Shown piece by piece: positions 52,582 to 61,079 of a DNA stretch of 64,000 bases (position 1 is its first letter; each line of letters opens with the position of its first letter). A model generated the notes under the pieces. That model ran no database searches, was not told the DNA's origin, and was given only the letters and a program-made list of their open reading frames with translations. Source of the stretch: Ruminococcus sp. (lineage in GTDB: Bacteria; Bacillota; Clostridia; Oscillospirales; Ruminococcaceae); the NCBI GenBank assembly GCA_017460665.1, contig JAFUAO010000041.1, forward strand, positions 124,001-188,000. The letters run 5' to 3'. A program made the translations under genes and the position numbers.

Positions 52582-53643
52582 ATGGCATCAGCTGCACAGA
52601 GGCGAATTAAATCCATCAGCTATGCAAAATATGGCTACTTATTTATTCTGCCGTTTTTTATCGTTTATTTCATTTTCCAGTTATGGCCTCTGATCAATAC
52701 CTTCATCATCAGCTTTAAGGGCAACGGTAATGCCGAGGCTCTTGAGACTTATGTGGGATTTGATAACTATAAGGCTATCCTCTTCGGTGGCGAGAACCGT
52801 GCCATCAAGATGGTCCATCAGAAATTCCTGGCTTCACTGGTCAACACTGTTATCCTGTGGGTAGGTAACTTTATTCCTCAGATCATTCTGTCTCTTTCCC
52901 TTGCTGTATGGTTCACTGAGGCTAACCTCAAGATCCCGGGAAAGGGATTCTTCAAGATCGTTATGTATCTCCCGAACATCATCACAGCAGCTTCAGTTGC
53001 TGTACTGTTCCTTCAGCTCTGCGGTGAGGCTGAGAACGGCCCTGGTGCCCTTAACCTCCTGCTAAACAAGATGGGAGTAGTTAGTCAGGACGCTACATCC
53101 GAGAAGTATGATACTATCAAGTTCATCACCGGTGTTTGGCAGTCCCGTGGAGTCGTAATGTTCATCCAGACATGGATGTGGTTCGGTAATACCATGATCA
53201 TGCTCATGTCCGGTATCCAGGGTATCAACCCCTCACTGTTCGAGGCTGCTGCTATCGACGGTGCAAGCTCGGGACAGGTCTTCAGAAAGATCACCTTCCC
53301 TCTGTTGAGCCCCATTATGGCTTATACTCTGGTAACCTCCATGATCGGTGGTCTCCAGATGTTCGATATTCCTTATCTCTATCATAAGGATCCTAACAAA
53401 GTCAGTGATAACCTCAAAACTGTTGCTGTTTATATTTACGAATATTTCCACGACATCGTATCTCCTAAGATGGGCTACGCTGGTGCAGCTTCAGTTATAC
53501 TTTTCTTTATCACTCTTGTTCTGGGCTGTATCGCCTTCTATCTCACCCGTGACAAGGACGAGATCGCTAAGAAGAAGCAGCGCAAGAAGATCGCCCAGCA
53601 GGCAAAGAGAGAAAGTAAACAGTTTGGAGGTCTTTCGATATGA
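52582..53643 (+). CDS. ABC importer permease, MalF/UgpA-like
   Basis: The ATG at 52582 (MASAAQRRIKSISYAKYGY) follows GAGAGGG and gives 353 residues. Six membrane spans are expected, beginning LFILPFFIVYFIFQLWPLI. The permease EAA loop that contacts the ATPase is present (SLFEAAAIDGASSGQVFRK). The protein is longer than a typical 290-residue UgpA-type permease, owing to an insertion around 155-185. The stop overlaps the next start (ATGA). It forms the membrane pore with the following protein. Confidence 0.93.
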   Translation: MASAAQRRIKSISYAKYGYLFILPFFIVYFIFQLWPLINTFIISFKGNGNAEALETYVGFDNYKAILFGGENRAIKMVHQKFLASLVNTVILWVGNFIPQIILSLSLAVWFTEANLKIPGKGFFKIVMYLPNIITAASVAVLFLQLCGEAENGPGALNLLLNKMGVVSQDATSEKYDTIKFITGVWQSRGVVMFIQTWMWFGNTMIMLMSGIQGINPSLFEAAAIDGASSGQVFRKITFPLLSPIMAYTLVTSMIGGLQMFDIPYLYHKDPNKVSDNLKTVAVYIYEYFHDIVSPKMGYAGAASVILFFITLVLGCIAFYLTRDKDEIAKKKQRKKIAQQAKRESKQFGGLSI

Positions 53644-54536
53644 GTAATATGAAATCTGTTTATGGAACAGGCAAGGATAACTATACCGCTAAGATCAGAC
53701 TGAAGTCAACAGTTCTCTTCATTTGGTTCGTTATTCTTACTATCATATGCCTCCTTCCTATTTACATCCTTATTATCAATGCTACCCGTGAGAATTCTGA
53801 GATCGCAAACGGTATCTCCTTCATTCCCGGTACTAACCTTGGAAAGAACATCACAAAGCTCTTCAAGGACGTAAACTATCGTACAGTTTACGATGTATGG
53901 ATCGGTTACAGGAACAGCCTTTTCATCACAGGCTTTGCTACCGTTTTCACAGTATTCTTCTCTGCAATGACAGCTTACGGTATCCACGTTTACGACTTCA
54001 AGCTCAAGGAGATCTCCTACACAGTCATCCTTCTCGTAATGATGGTACCTGTGCAGGTAACTTCTGCCGGATTCGTATCCTTCATGCTGAAGCTGAAATT
54101 GACAGATACATACTGGCCTCTGATCGTGCCCTCGATCGCAGCACCTGCGGTAGTTTACTTCATGCGTTCCTACATGAAGTCATCCTTCCCGCTCGACATC
54201 GTTGAGGCTGCCCGTATCGACGGCTGTAACGAGTTCAGGACCTTCGTATCCATAGCGATACCCATGATGAAGCCCGCTATCGCTGTACAGGCTATCTTCG
54301 CCTTCATCGCTAGCTGGAACAACTTCTATACACCTAACATGATCCTTATCAGCTCCAAGTTCAAGCAGAAGACCCTTCCTATGATGGTATCTGCTATCCA
54401 GGCTTCTGATAAGTTCACAGATTACGGTGCTATCTACTTGGCAATTGCGCTGAGTATCCTGCCTATCGTTATCGTTTACATTCTCCTTTCCAGATTTATC
54501 ATCGCAGGCGTTGCCCTCGGTGGTGTAAAGGAATAA
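53640..54536 (+). CDS. ABC importer permease, MalG/UgpE-like
   Basis: This second permease has 298 residues, six predicted spans, and the EAA loop VEAARIDGCNEFRTFVS. It starts by a four-base overlap with the first permease, so the two are translationally coupled. No ATP-binding subunit follows; two terminators close the unit. As in many Gram-positive oligosaccharide importers, a shared MsiK-type ATPase encoded elsewhere probably powers it. That is inference from the family. Confidence 0.93.
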   Translation: MSNMKSVYGTGKDNYTAKIRLKSTVLFIWFVILTIICLLPIYILIINATRENSEIANGISFIPGTNLGKNITKLFKDVNYRTVYDVWIGYRNSLFITGFATVFTVFFSAMTAYGIHVYDFKLKEISYTVILLVMMVPVQVTSAGFVSFMLKLKLTDTYWPLIVPSIAAPAVVYFMRSYMKSSFPLDIVEAARIDGCNEFRTFVSIAIPMMKPAIAVQAIFAFIASWNNFYTPNMILISSKFKQKTLPMMVSAIQASDKFTDYGAIYLAIALSILPIVIVYILLSRFIIAGVALGGVKE

Positions 54537-54544
54537 TATCAAAG

Positions 54545-54572
54545 CAGCACACTTCGGTGTGCTGTTTTTTTT
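54545..54572 (+). terminator. First terminator of the ABC importer unit
   Basis: CAGCACAC (54545-54552) pairs with GTGTGCTG (54557-54564) around TTCG, followed by eight T. Confidence 0.95.
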
Positions 54573-54574
54573 GC

Positions 54575-54599
54575 GGACGCCGATCGGCGTCCTTTTTTT
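54575..54599 (+). terminator. Second, tandem terminator
   Basis: GGACGCC (54575-54581) pairs with GGCGTCC (54586-54592) around GATC, followed by seven T. The pair in tandem insulates the spoIIIA operon from the strongly expressed importer. Confidence 0.93.
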
Positions 54600-54600
54600 G

Positions 54601-54629
54601 TCATAGCTGCTCCGACCCGTGAATATACT
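54601..54629 (+). promoter_or_regulatory. Sigma-E-like promoter of the spoIIIA operon
   Basis: TCATAGC (54601-54607) and AATATACT (54622-54629) are 14 bases apart. This fits the sigma-E pattern (kmATATT, 14 bases, CATACAnT), with most conserved positions matched. Mother-cell sigma-E control is what is known for spoIIIA in Bacillus. Confidence 0.55.
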
Positions 54630-54650
54630 TTGGTGTAAGGAGTTGATGAG

Positions 54651-55556
54651 GTGGACCACAGTACAAGCTATGAGATCATTGCAAGATACCTGCCCCAAGC
54701 TGTCCGGGAGGCCATGAGGAGAGTTCCCCAGTCGGCCAGAGAACGCCTCAGTGAGGTCCGGCTCCGCAGCGGCCGTCCAGTCAGCTTCGTTTATCCGGAC
54801 AAGTTCCGCTTCCTCGCAAGGGACGGGAGGCTTTCCCCTGATCATAGGGCTCAGGGCCTCCTGACGACTTCCCCGGAGGAGCTTTCTGCCGTGGTGCAGG
54901 CGCTGGCTCGGTTCTCGGTCCACAGCCGTCCCCGTGAGCTTGCCCAGGGCTATTTCGTCATTGAGAACGGGATCCGGGTGGGAGTTTCCGGGGCCTTCTC
55001 CGAAGCGGATCCGCCTGTTCTCAGGCAGTTCACAGGCCTGAATTTCAGGATCTCCCGTCAGGTCATTGGCTGCGGAGCGGAGATCCTCCGCCTCATGGAG
55101 CGCAGCGGCGGCAGCGTTCTGATCTGCGGAGAGGTCAATTCCGGAAAGACTACGGTCCTTCGGGATCTGTGCCGGCTCTGCGGAGACCGCTGGAAGGTGA
55201 CCTTGATCGATGAGCGCAGCGAGATCGCTGGAGACTGCGACGTGGGGGCCATGACGGACGTGCTGTCCGGGTGCAGCCGCTCCCACGGGATCACAATGGC
55301 TGTGCGGACCCTTTCCCCGGATCTGATCTTCTGTGATGAGATCTCTACCGATGCTGACCAAGAGGCTATTTTTCTGGCTTTGGGAACTGGCGTGCGCTTT
55401 GCCGCAACGATCCATGCTGGCAGCTATGAGGATCTTTTTCGGCGAAAGACAGCCTCGGAGCTCCTTTCAAGGGGAGCGTTCAGTCACGCTGTTTTCCTGA
55501 CCGGCAGCAGCTTCCCGGGGCGGATCTCCGAGATAAGGAGGCTCGGCCGTGGTTAG
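54651..55556 (+). CDS. spoIIIAA: Stage III sporulation protein AA (secretion-type ATPase)
   Basis: The GTG start at 54651 has TAAGGAG upstream; no suitable ATG exists. The protein has 301 residues. Walker A is GEVNSGKTT, and Walker B-type LIDERSEIAG follows, as in type II/IV secretion ATPases. SpoIIIAA is thought to energise the SpoIIIA-SpoIIQ channel that links mother cell and forespore after engulfment. It heads a complete eight-gene spoIIIA operon with mostly overlapping genes. Confidence 0.95.
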   Translation: MDHSTSYEIIARYLPQAVREAMRRVPQSARERLSEVRLRSGRPVSFVYPDKFRFLARDGRLSPDHRAQGLLTTSPEELSAVVQALARFSVHSRPRELAQGYFVIENGIRVGVSGAFSEADPPVLRQFTGLNFRISRQVIGCGAEILRLMERSGGSVLICGEVNSGKTTVLRDLCRLCGDRWKVTLIDERSEIAGDCDVGAMTDVLSGCSRSHGITMAVRTLSPDLIFCDEISTDADQEAIFLALGTGVRFAATIHAGSYEDLFRRKTASELLSRGAFSHAVFLTGSSFPGRISEIRRLGRG

Positions 55557-56052
55557 GGTCGTGGGAGCGCTTCTGCTGACTCTCTGCGGTGGTGGGGCAG
55601 GCGTGATATTTGCCGAAAAATTGAGGGAAACACGAGATCTCTCCCGGCAGACATCTGACCTTATTCGTGCTCTTGCAGCCTCGGTCCGTGGGAGGGAAAC
55701 TGACCTCTTCCGGCTTATCGGGCTGCTGAGAGCGGACGACCGCCTTGGTCTGCTGACCTTTCTCAGTGATCTGCCGGAAGATTTCGCACCGGAGACCGAT
55801 CTTCCGGCGCTATGGAGGCAGTCAGCCTCCTCTCAGCCGGGAGCCTCGCCAGCCCAAAGGCAGCTCCTCTCGGAGATCAGCTTCGCCCTGACCGCAGCCG
55901 ACTCGGAAAGCGTGCTCCGGTCGCTGGAAGTGCTGGAGGAGCGCTCCCGGCAGCTTGAAATGACGGCGCAGGACAGGCTCGAAAGGTGCGGAAGGCTCTA
56001 TCGGAGCCTGGGTCTGCTATTTGGCGCAATGGCCGGGATCCTCGTAATATAG
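55549..56052 (+). CDS. spoIIIAB: Stage III sporulation protein AB
   Basis: The protein has 167 residues from a GTG that overlaps the end of spoIIIAA by eight bases. It has hydrophobic segments at the N-terminus (VVGALLLTLCGGGAGVIFA) and C-terminus (LYRSLGLLFGAMAGILVI), with a helical middle that resembles type II secretion protein F. It is a membrane part of the mother cell-forespore channel. Assignment rests on size, topology and position. Confidence 0.88.
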   Translation: MVRVVGALLLTLCGGGAGVIFAEKLRETRDLSRQTSDLIRALAASVRGRETDLFRLIGLLRADDRLGLLTFLSDLPEDFAPETDLPALWRQSASSQPGASPAQRQLLSEISFALTAADSESVLRSLEVLEERSRQLEMTAQDRLERCGRLYRSLGLLFGAMAGILVI

Positions 56053-56070
56053 CCAAAAGGAAGGGATAAA

Positions 56071-56268
56071 ATGGATATAGACCTGATTTTCAAGATCGCC
56101 GGAGTCGGGATCATCGTGTCGGTGCTGAGTCTGGTGCTGAAACGGGCGGAACGGGAGGAACAGGCCATGATGACCACGCTGGCCGGCCTGATCGTGGTCC
56201 TCGTGCTAATCGTTCAGGAGATCGGCGGCCTCTTCGAGCAGGTCAAAACGGTGTTCGGCCTATGGTGA
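56071..56268 (+). CDS. spoIIIAC: Stage III sporulation protein AC
   Basis: This 65-residue protein has two membrane helices and the family opening MDIDLIFKIAGVGIIVSVL, nearly identical in pattern across sporulators. AAAGGAAGGGA precedes the ATG. It overlaps spoIIIAD by seven bases. Its role in the channel is structural. Confidence 0.93.
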   Translation: MDIDLIFKIAGVGIIVSVLSLVLKRAEREEQAMMTTLAGLIVVLVLIVQEIGGLFEQVKTVFGLW

Positions 56269-56651
56269 GGGACAGCCTTTCGACTGCCGGATTTTGCCTG
56301 TGTTCAGCCATTTTGGCGGTCCTTCTCCGGCAGTATTCCCGTGAGCAGTCCATGGCCGCAGCCCTTGCCGCCTGCATTGTGGTGGCTGCAGCCGCCCTGT
56401 CCATGGGTGCGCCGTTGGTGGAGGAGCTCCAAGAGCTCTTCTCGGAGTCTGGCCTTGCAGAAGGCTATTTTTCGGTAGTTTTCAAGGCCATAGCCGTTGC
56501 GTTCATCACCCAGATCACGTCAAGCCTCTGCCGGGACTGCGGTGAAACTGCGATCGCTGCAGCAGCCGAGATGTGGGGCCGTGGAGCCCTCGTTTTTCTG
56601 AGCCTTCCGCTGATCCGGGAGCTTGTAAGAAGGGCAGGTGAGCTGCTGTGA
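56262..56651 (+). CDS. spoIIIAD: Stage III sporulation protein AD
   Basis: This 129-residue protein has three or four membrane helices. It resembles an extended SpoIIIAC (SpoIIIAC/AD family), with KAIAVAFITQITSSLCRDCGE as the best family block. It starts inside the end of spoIIIAC and overlaps spoIIIAE by four bases. Confidence 0.92.
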   Translation: MVRDSLSTAGFCLCSAILAVLLRQYSREQSMAAALAACIVVAAAALSMGAPLVEELQELFSESGLAEGYFSVVFKAIAVAFITQITSSLCRDCGETAIAAAAEMWGRGALVFLSLPLIRELVRRAGELL

Positions 56652-57745
56652 GAAGGACAGTCTTAGGGCTGATGATCGCCTGTATTTCGGCAGTTTTTCT
56701 TTTGTGGGGAGCATCGACTCTTCCGGCATTCGCACAGGAGGAGGCTCAGGAGCAGATCCTTTCAGAGATCGACCAGATTCTTTCTGAGTCGGATCTGGAG
56801 CTGAGCTGTCAGGAGGCAGCGCAGCTCTCTCCCCAGGGCTTCCTTGAGACTGCAAAGACCGCAGTGATCAGCCGTTTGGGAGCTCCTCTGCGGCTCCTAG
56901 GGAGCCTTGTGCTGATAGCTGTGTTTTCCACAGTTGTTGGAGCTCTTTCCGAGGGCGGATCCCAGGCCGGCCGGCTCACCGAAATGGTCGCAGCGCTGGC
57001 GGCGGTGGGAGTAGTCCTGCCCCAGATCTGCGTAGTTTACGAGACCGCCGCTCAGGTGATCTCCCGGACCGGAGGCTTCATTTTGGTCTTCGTTCCGGCC
57101 TTTGCCGGGCTTACGGCGGCCTGCGGAGGCCTGACCTCGGCAGGAGCCTACGACATGATGATCCTTGGGGCCTCCCAGCTCATCGTCGCCCTTTCTGAGA
57201 GCTTTCTGATGCCAGTTTTGGGCGTAGTTTCGGCACTTTCCATTACCGGGAGCGCTTTTCGCAGCCGCCCCTCGGACGCTCTGGTGACGGCTCTGCGGAA
57301 GGTCATCGTGTGGGCGATGACAGTTGTGATGACCCTGTTCACCGGCTTTGTGAGCCTGAAATGCACGATCGCAGGCCGGGCGGACAGCGCCCTCTCGAAA
57401 ACTGCTCGCTTCGTGATCTCGGGAGCGGTGCCGGTGGTGGGCGGAGCGGTCTCAGATGCCTATTCTTCGGTCCGTGGGAGCTTCGACATCCTCCGCTGCA
57501 CGGTGGGAGCCGCCGGTACTGCTGCGATCATTCTGATCATGGTGCCGCCGGTCTTGGAGCTCCTCCTCTTCCGGGGAGCCCTCAGCCTGGGAGCGGCAGC
57601 GGCTGAGATCTTCTCAGCGGAGGCCCTTTCAAAGCTGCTCAGGAGCTTCGACAGCGGACTAGCGATAGCGCAAAGCCTGCTGGTGAGCTACGGGCTGATG
57701 TTCCTCATCAGCTCAGCCATTCTGATACAAAGCGGAGGTCTATGA
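56648..57745 (+). CDS. spoIIIAE: Stage III sporulation protein AE
   Basis: The protein has 365 residues from a GTG start. A signal peptide (about 1-28) leads to a periplasm-facing segment and then about seven membrane helices with FVPAFAGLTAACGGLTSAGAY and GGAVSDAYSSVRGS, characteristic of SpoIIIAE. It forms a polytopic part of the feeding-tube channel. It overlaps both neighbours by four bases. Confidence 0.94.
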   Translation: MRRTVLGLMIACISAVFLLWGASTLPAFAQEEAQEQILSEIDQILSESDLELSCQEAAQLSPQGFLETAKTAVISRLGAPLRLLGSLVLIAVFSTVVGALSEGGSQAGRLTEMVAALAAVGVVLPQICVVYETAAQVISRTGGFILVFVPAFAGLTAACGGLTSAGAYDMMILGASQLIVALSESFLMPVLGVVSALSITGSAFRSRPSDALVTALRKVIVWAMTVVMTLFTGFVSLKCTIAGRADSALSKTARFVISGAVPVVGGAVSDAYSSVRGSFDILRCTVGAAGTAAIILIMVPPVLELLLFRGALSLGAAAAEIFSAEALSKLLRSFDSGLAIAQSLLVSYGLMFLISSAILIQSGGL

Positions 57746-58209
57746 CTATGGAAGGCTTAAATTCGGCAGTTAGAGCACTTTGCGCAGTCTCTGCCGGCAT
57801 ATGTATGGTGGAAGCTCTGGCCGGAGGGACTAAGCTGAGGGCCCAGCTACGCCTGATCCTTGACCTGATCCTAGCGCTGGTGCTGACGGCGCCTTTCGTC
57901 AGCGGCGGACTGGACTTCCGGCTGCCGGCGGTCAACGAGGCGGACCTGAGCGCCTACGGCTACTCTCAAGAGGCCTATCTTGCCCAGATGAGGGCTCAGT
58001 CTGAGGAGAACATCGCCTCGGTCCTGGCGGAGCAGATCGCTGCGGCCGGGATAAGCTGCGAAAAAGTTTCGGTGGAGGCTGATATTTCGCCGGACATGAG
58101 CATATATATTACTAAGGTGGAGCTTGAAACGGACAGCTTTTCCGAAGCCGCACAGGTGGTAAAGAGCAGTCTCGGGGCAGAAACGGAGGTCGTAAATGGA
58201 GATCGCTAA
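57742..58209 (+). CDS. spoIIIAF: Stage III sporulation protein AF
   Basis: The protein has 155 residues with two N-terminal membrane helices (about 8-27 and 32-54) and a soluble C-terminal domain, as in SpoIIIAF, which forms ring-like assemblies in the intermembrane space. It starts by overlap with spoIIIAE and overlaps spoIIIAG by 14 bases. Confidence 0.88.
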   Translation: MTMEGLNSAVRALCAVSAGICMVEALAGGTKLRAQLRLILDLILALVLTAPFVSGGLDFRLPAVNEADLSAYGYSQEAYLAQMRAQSEENIASVLAEQIAAAGISCEKVSVEADISPDMSIYITKVELETDSFSEAAQVVKSSLGAETEVVNGDR

Positions 58210-58729
58210 CAGGCTCAGAGAGCTGCTCAAAAACCGAAGCGGCACGGCCATCGTCGTACTTTTGGGAGGGGCCGGGCTGCTGCTGATCCTGCTCTCGTCC
58301 CTATTCCCGGGAGCTTCCCCCAAAGAGGAGCCCGACCAGCCCTCTGCTGAGATAACGGCGGAGGAGTACAGGCTCTCGGCGGAGGCAAGGCTCGAGGAGT
58401 TCCTTGGGGGGATCGAGGGCGCCGGACAGGTGAAGGTATGCCTGACGGTGGGGAGCGGACAGCGCCGTGTCTACGCTTCAGAGGACAAGGTCAGCCGCTC
58501 GGCGGACCGGACAGAGGAGGAGAGGAAATATGTTATAGTTGGCGGGAACAGCGAAAGATCTGCGCTGGTGGAGAAGGTGGAGCTCCCGGAGATCACCGGC
58601 GCAGCGGTGCTCTGTACCGGCGGAGGGAGCCCGGTGGTGCAGGAGAGGATATACAAGGCGGTCACGGCGGTGCTGGGACTGCCTGCCGGAAGGATCTACG
58701 TTACTGAACTCAAGGAGGAATACAGATGA
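58196..58729 (+). CDS. spoIIIAG: Stage III sporulation protein AG
   Basis: The protein has 177 residues with one membrane helix (about 18-38) and a ring-building domain like that of type III secretion EscJ proteins. ERKYVIVGG and SPVVQERIYKAVTAVLGLP are family blocks. It forms the large ring between the two spore membranes. It overlaps spoIIIAF and spoIIIAH. Confidence 0.92.
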   Translation: MEIANRLRELLKNRSGTAIVVLLGGAGLLLILLSSLFPGASPKEEPDQPSAEITAEEYRLSAEARLEEFLGGIEGAGQVKVCLTVGSGQRRVYASEDKVSRSADRTEEERKYVIVGGNSERSALVEKVELPEITGAAVLCTGGGSPVVQERIYKAVTAVLGLPAGRIYVTELKEEYR

Positions 58730-59274
58730 AAAAGCCATCAATGATAATCGGAAAGAAGCAGATAATCATGACCTGCCTGACCCTGATGCTGGCGATCGCA
58801 GTGTACATAAACTATACGGCAGCTCCGCCGCTGGGGGGACGTGACAGCGTGGGAGTCTCTGAGAAGGAGAGCTACGGCGAGACTGAGTTCGTCAGCGCCG
58901 AGGCCGATCCCTCCGAGGAAAACGCCGAGGACTTCTTCGCTCAGGCAAGGCTCGACAAGATGAACGACCGTGATCAGGCGGTCCAGACCCTCCAGTCGAT
59001 CATCGGCGGAGGAGACCTTACCGAGGACGAAATGGTGGTCAACGCTCTTGACGCTGTGGAGGTCTCACGGCTGATCGAGTCCGAGGGAACGATCGAAACT
59101 TTGATCAAGGCTCAGGGCTTTGAGGACTGCGTTGCCTATCTTGACGGGGAGACTGCCAAGGTCGTGGTCCGCACAGAGGGCCTTGATAAGGCCCAAGCAG
59201 CCTCTATAAAGGAGATAATTTTGGGAGAAAGTGAAGTTTCTGTAGAAAATATAAGAATTTTTGAGGTAAAGTAG
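58726..59274 (+). CDS. spoIIIAH: Stage III sporulation protein AH
   Basis: The protein has 182 residues with one membrane helix (about 11-29) and a C-terminal EscJ-like domain with ARLDKMNDRDQAV and VVRTEGLDKAQAASIKEI. It binds SpoIIQ from the forespore side to zip the two membranes together. It is the last gene of the operon. The next promoter begins right after its stop. Confidence 0.94.
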   Translation: MKKPSMIIGKKQIIMTCLTLMLAIAVYINYTAAPPLGGRDSVGVSEKESYGETEFVSAEADPSEENAEDFFAQARLDKMNDRDQAVQTLQSIIGGGDLTEDEMVVNALDAVEVSRLIESEGTIETLIKAQGFEDCVAYLDGETAKVVVRTEGLDKAQAASIKEIILGESEVSVENIRIFEVK

Positions 59275-59303
59275 TTGAATAATGAGAATTTTTTTGGTAT
59301 AAT
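59275..59303 (+). promoter_or_regulatory. Promoter of the asp23-nusB-xse-ispA-dxs operon
   Basis: TTGAAT (59275-59280) and TATAAT (59298-59303) are 17 bases apart, immediately after the spoIIIAH stop. The leader is about 65 bases. Confidence 0.8.
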
Positions 59304-59375
59304 ATACGAGTAGGGGTGTATAGCAAGTAATAATTAAAAGATACACCCAAATCTTTGGACTTCCGGAGGTACAAT

Positions 59376-59711
59376 ATGGACGAAGTAAAAAAGCCTGCTG
59401 CAAGCAAGCTGAAGATATCAGAGGACGTTATCATCACCGTCGCCAAGCTGGCAGCCCTTGACGTCAAGGGCGTTGCCGGTCTGGACGGCGAGGTGGGCAA
59501 GATGAGCAAGCTCCGCAAGAACGGACCTATCTCTGCGAGCATGATCGGAGACGTTGCCGCTATCGAGATGAGGATCAAGGTAAGGGGCGGCGAGAAGGCT
59601 ACCGCTGTTGCACAGGAGGTGCAGTCTGCCGTAAAGGAGAACGTTCAGAATATGACGGGCGTTACCGTGGCAAGAGTAAACGTTACGGTCAACGGCGTGG
59701 TATTTGAATAA
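59376..59711 (+). CDS. Asp23/Gls24 family envelope stress protein
   Basis: CCGGAGG lies ahead of the ATG at 59376, giving 111 residues. LKISEDVIITVAKLAALDVKGVAGL and the C-terminal VTVARVNVTVNGVVF are the Asp23 (DUF322) signature regions. In other Firmicutes these proteins coat the inner face of the membrane and help with envelope stress. The position just before nusB is common in Clostridia. nusB begins 12 bases later. Confidence 0.92.
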   Translation: MDEVKKPAASKLKISEDVIITVAKLAALDVKGVAGLDGEVGKMSKLRKNGPISASMIGDVAAIEMRIKVRGGEKATAVAQEVQSAVKENVQNMTGVTVARVNVTVNGVVFE

Positions 59712-59723
59712 AGGAGAGGTCAA

Positions 59724-60140
59724 ATGACAAGACGTGAAATAAGAGACAGCGCTTTCAAGCTGCTTTTCGAGCAGCTATTGCGTGACGACGATATACAGGA
59801 GCTCTATGACATCGCTGAGGAGATCGACGAGATCTGCGTCAACGACGAGGTCAAGAAGCTGGTGGACGGCACCCTCGCCCATAAGGACGAGCTGGACCAG
59901 ATCATTTCCGGCTACAGCAAGTCGAGGAGCATCGCCCGTATCTCAAAGCTCAACCTTGCTATACTGAGACTTGCCATGTTCGAGTCCCTCTATGACGACA
60001 ACACTCCCATGAATGCTGCCATCAGCGAGGCCATAAAGCTGGCAGGGACCTATACATATCAGGAGGACACCTCCTTCATCAACGGCGTTCTGGGAGCGTT
60101 CTCTCGGGACAGAGTGAAGGAAGCGACGGAAAATGCCTGA
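59724..60140 (+). CDS. nusB: Transcription antitermination factor NusB
   Basis: This 138-residue all-helical protein opens with TRREIRDSAFKLLFEQLL, the NusB N-terminal helix, and has the closing block DTSFINGVLGAF. With NusE (S10) it binds boxA RNA and supports rRNA transcription. AGGAGAGG precedes the ATG. It overlaps the next gene by eight bases. Confidence 0.95.
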   Translation: MTRREIRDSAFKLLFEQLLRDDDIQELYDIAEEIDEICVNDEVKKLVDGTLAHKDELDQIISGYSKSRSIARISKLNLAILRLAMFESLYDDNTPMNAAISEAIKLAGTYTYQEDTSFINGVLGAFSRDRVKEATENA

Positions 60141-61077
60141 TTTCCTCGGCATAGACACCAGCAACTATACCACCTCAGCAGCTATTTTCCGCAGCGATGA
60201 GGGCTCTATCGTACAGGCCAGAAGGCTCCTCCCCGTCAAGGAGGGCGAGCTGGGCATGAGACAGAGCGACGCTGTTTTCCACCATACGAAGCAGCTCCCG
60301 GATATGGTGGAGCAGATCTGCGGAGAGTACCGCTCAGAGGCGCTGGCGGCAGTTACGGCTTCCGCCCGTCCCAGAAATATGGAGGGCAGCTATATGCCCT
60401 GCTTTCTCTGCGGTGAGGGCTTCGCAAGGAGCCTTGGAGCGGTCACAGGTGCGCCGGTGTACACTACCTCCCACCAGATCGGGCATATCCTTGCGGCGCT
60501 GTATTCGGCCGGGCGCCTGGATCTGGTGAAGGAGCGCTTCATCGCCTTCCACGTCAGCGGAGGGACTACGGACTGTCTCCTGTGCGAGCCGGACCGTGAT
60601 CTCCTCATAAAGGTCACTGAGCTGGGGAGCTCCCTTGACCTGAAGGCCGGACAGGCCGTTGACCGTGTGGGACTTATGCTGGGGCTCCGCTTCCCCTGCG
60701 GAAGGGAGCTGGAGAGGCTTGCGGAAAAGTCAGGCCGCCATTTCAAGGCAAGGCCCGTTCTGAAGGAGGGGAGCTGCTGCCTTTCCGGAGTGGAGAACAA
60801 GTGCCGCAGTATGCTGGATAAGGGCGAGAGCCCTGAGGACATCGCAGCGTATTGCCTTGACTTCATCGCAGAGACAATAACGGAGATGACCGGCTGGGCG
60901 CTGGAAAAATGCGGTGGGCTCCCCCTGATCTACGCCGGGGGAGTCATGTCGGACCAGCTCATCCGCCAGAGGATCATTTCCCGTTTCCCAAATGCAAAAT
61001 TCGCAACCCCGGAGCTTTCCTGCGACAACGCCGTGGGAACAGCTATTTTCGGCTATCTTATGCAGTCAGGAGAATGA
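60133..61077 (+). CDS. TsaD/Kae1-like (M22 glycoprotease family) paralogue
   Basis: The protein has 314 residues. FLGIDTSNYTTSAAIF opens an ASKHA-type ATPase fold. SHQIGH provides the HxxxH metal-binding pair of TsaD, and AFHVSGGTTD, LDLKAGQAVDRVGLMLGL and LIYAGGVMSDQLIR are further family blocks. It differs from true TsaD in lacking the longer insertions and in lying away from tsaB/tsaE. A t6A-synthesis role is therefore uncertain, and it may be a Clostridia-specific paralogue. It overlaps nusB and nearly touches xseA. Confidence 0.82.
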   Translation: MPDFLGIDTSNYTTSAAIFRSDEGSIVQARRLLPVKEGELGMRQSDAVFHHTKQLPDMVEQICGEYRSEALAAVTASARPRNMEGSYMPCFLCGEGFARSLGAVTGAPVYTTSHQIGHILAALYSAGRLDLVKERFIAFHVSGGTTDCLLCEPDRDLLIKVTELGSSLDLKAGQAVDRVGLMLGLRFPCGRELERLAEKSGRHFKARPVLKEGSCCLSGVENKCRSMLDKGESPEDIAAYCLDFIAETITEMTGWALEKCGGLPLIYAGGVMSDQLIRQRIISRFPNAKFATPELSCDNAVGTAIFGYLMQSGE

Positions 61078-61079
61078 CC

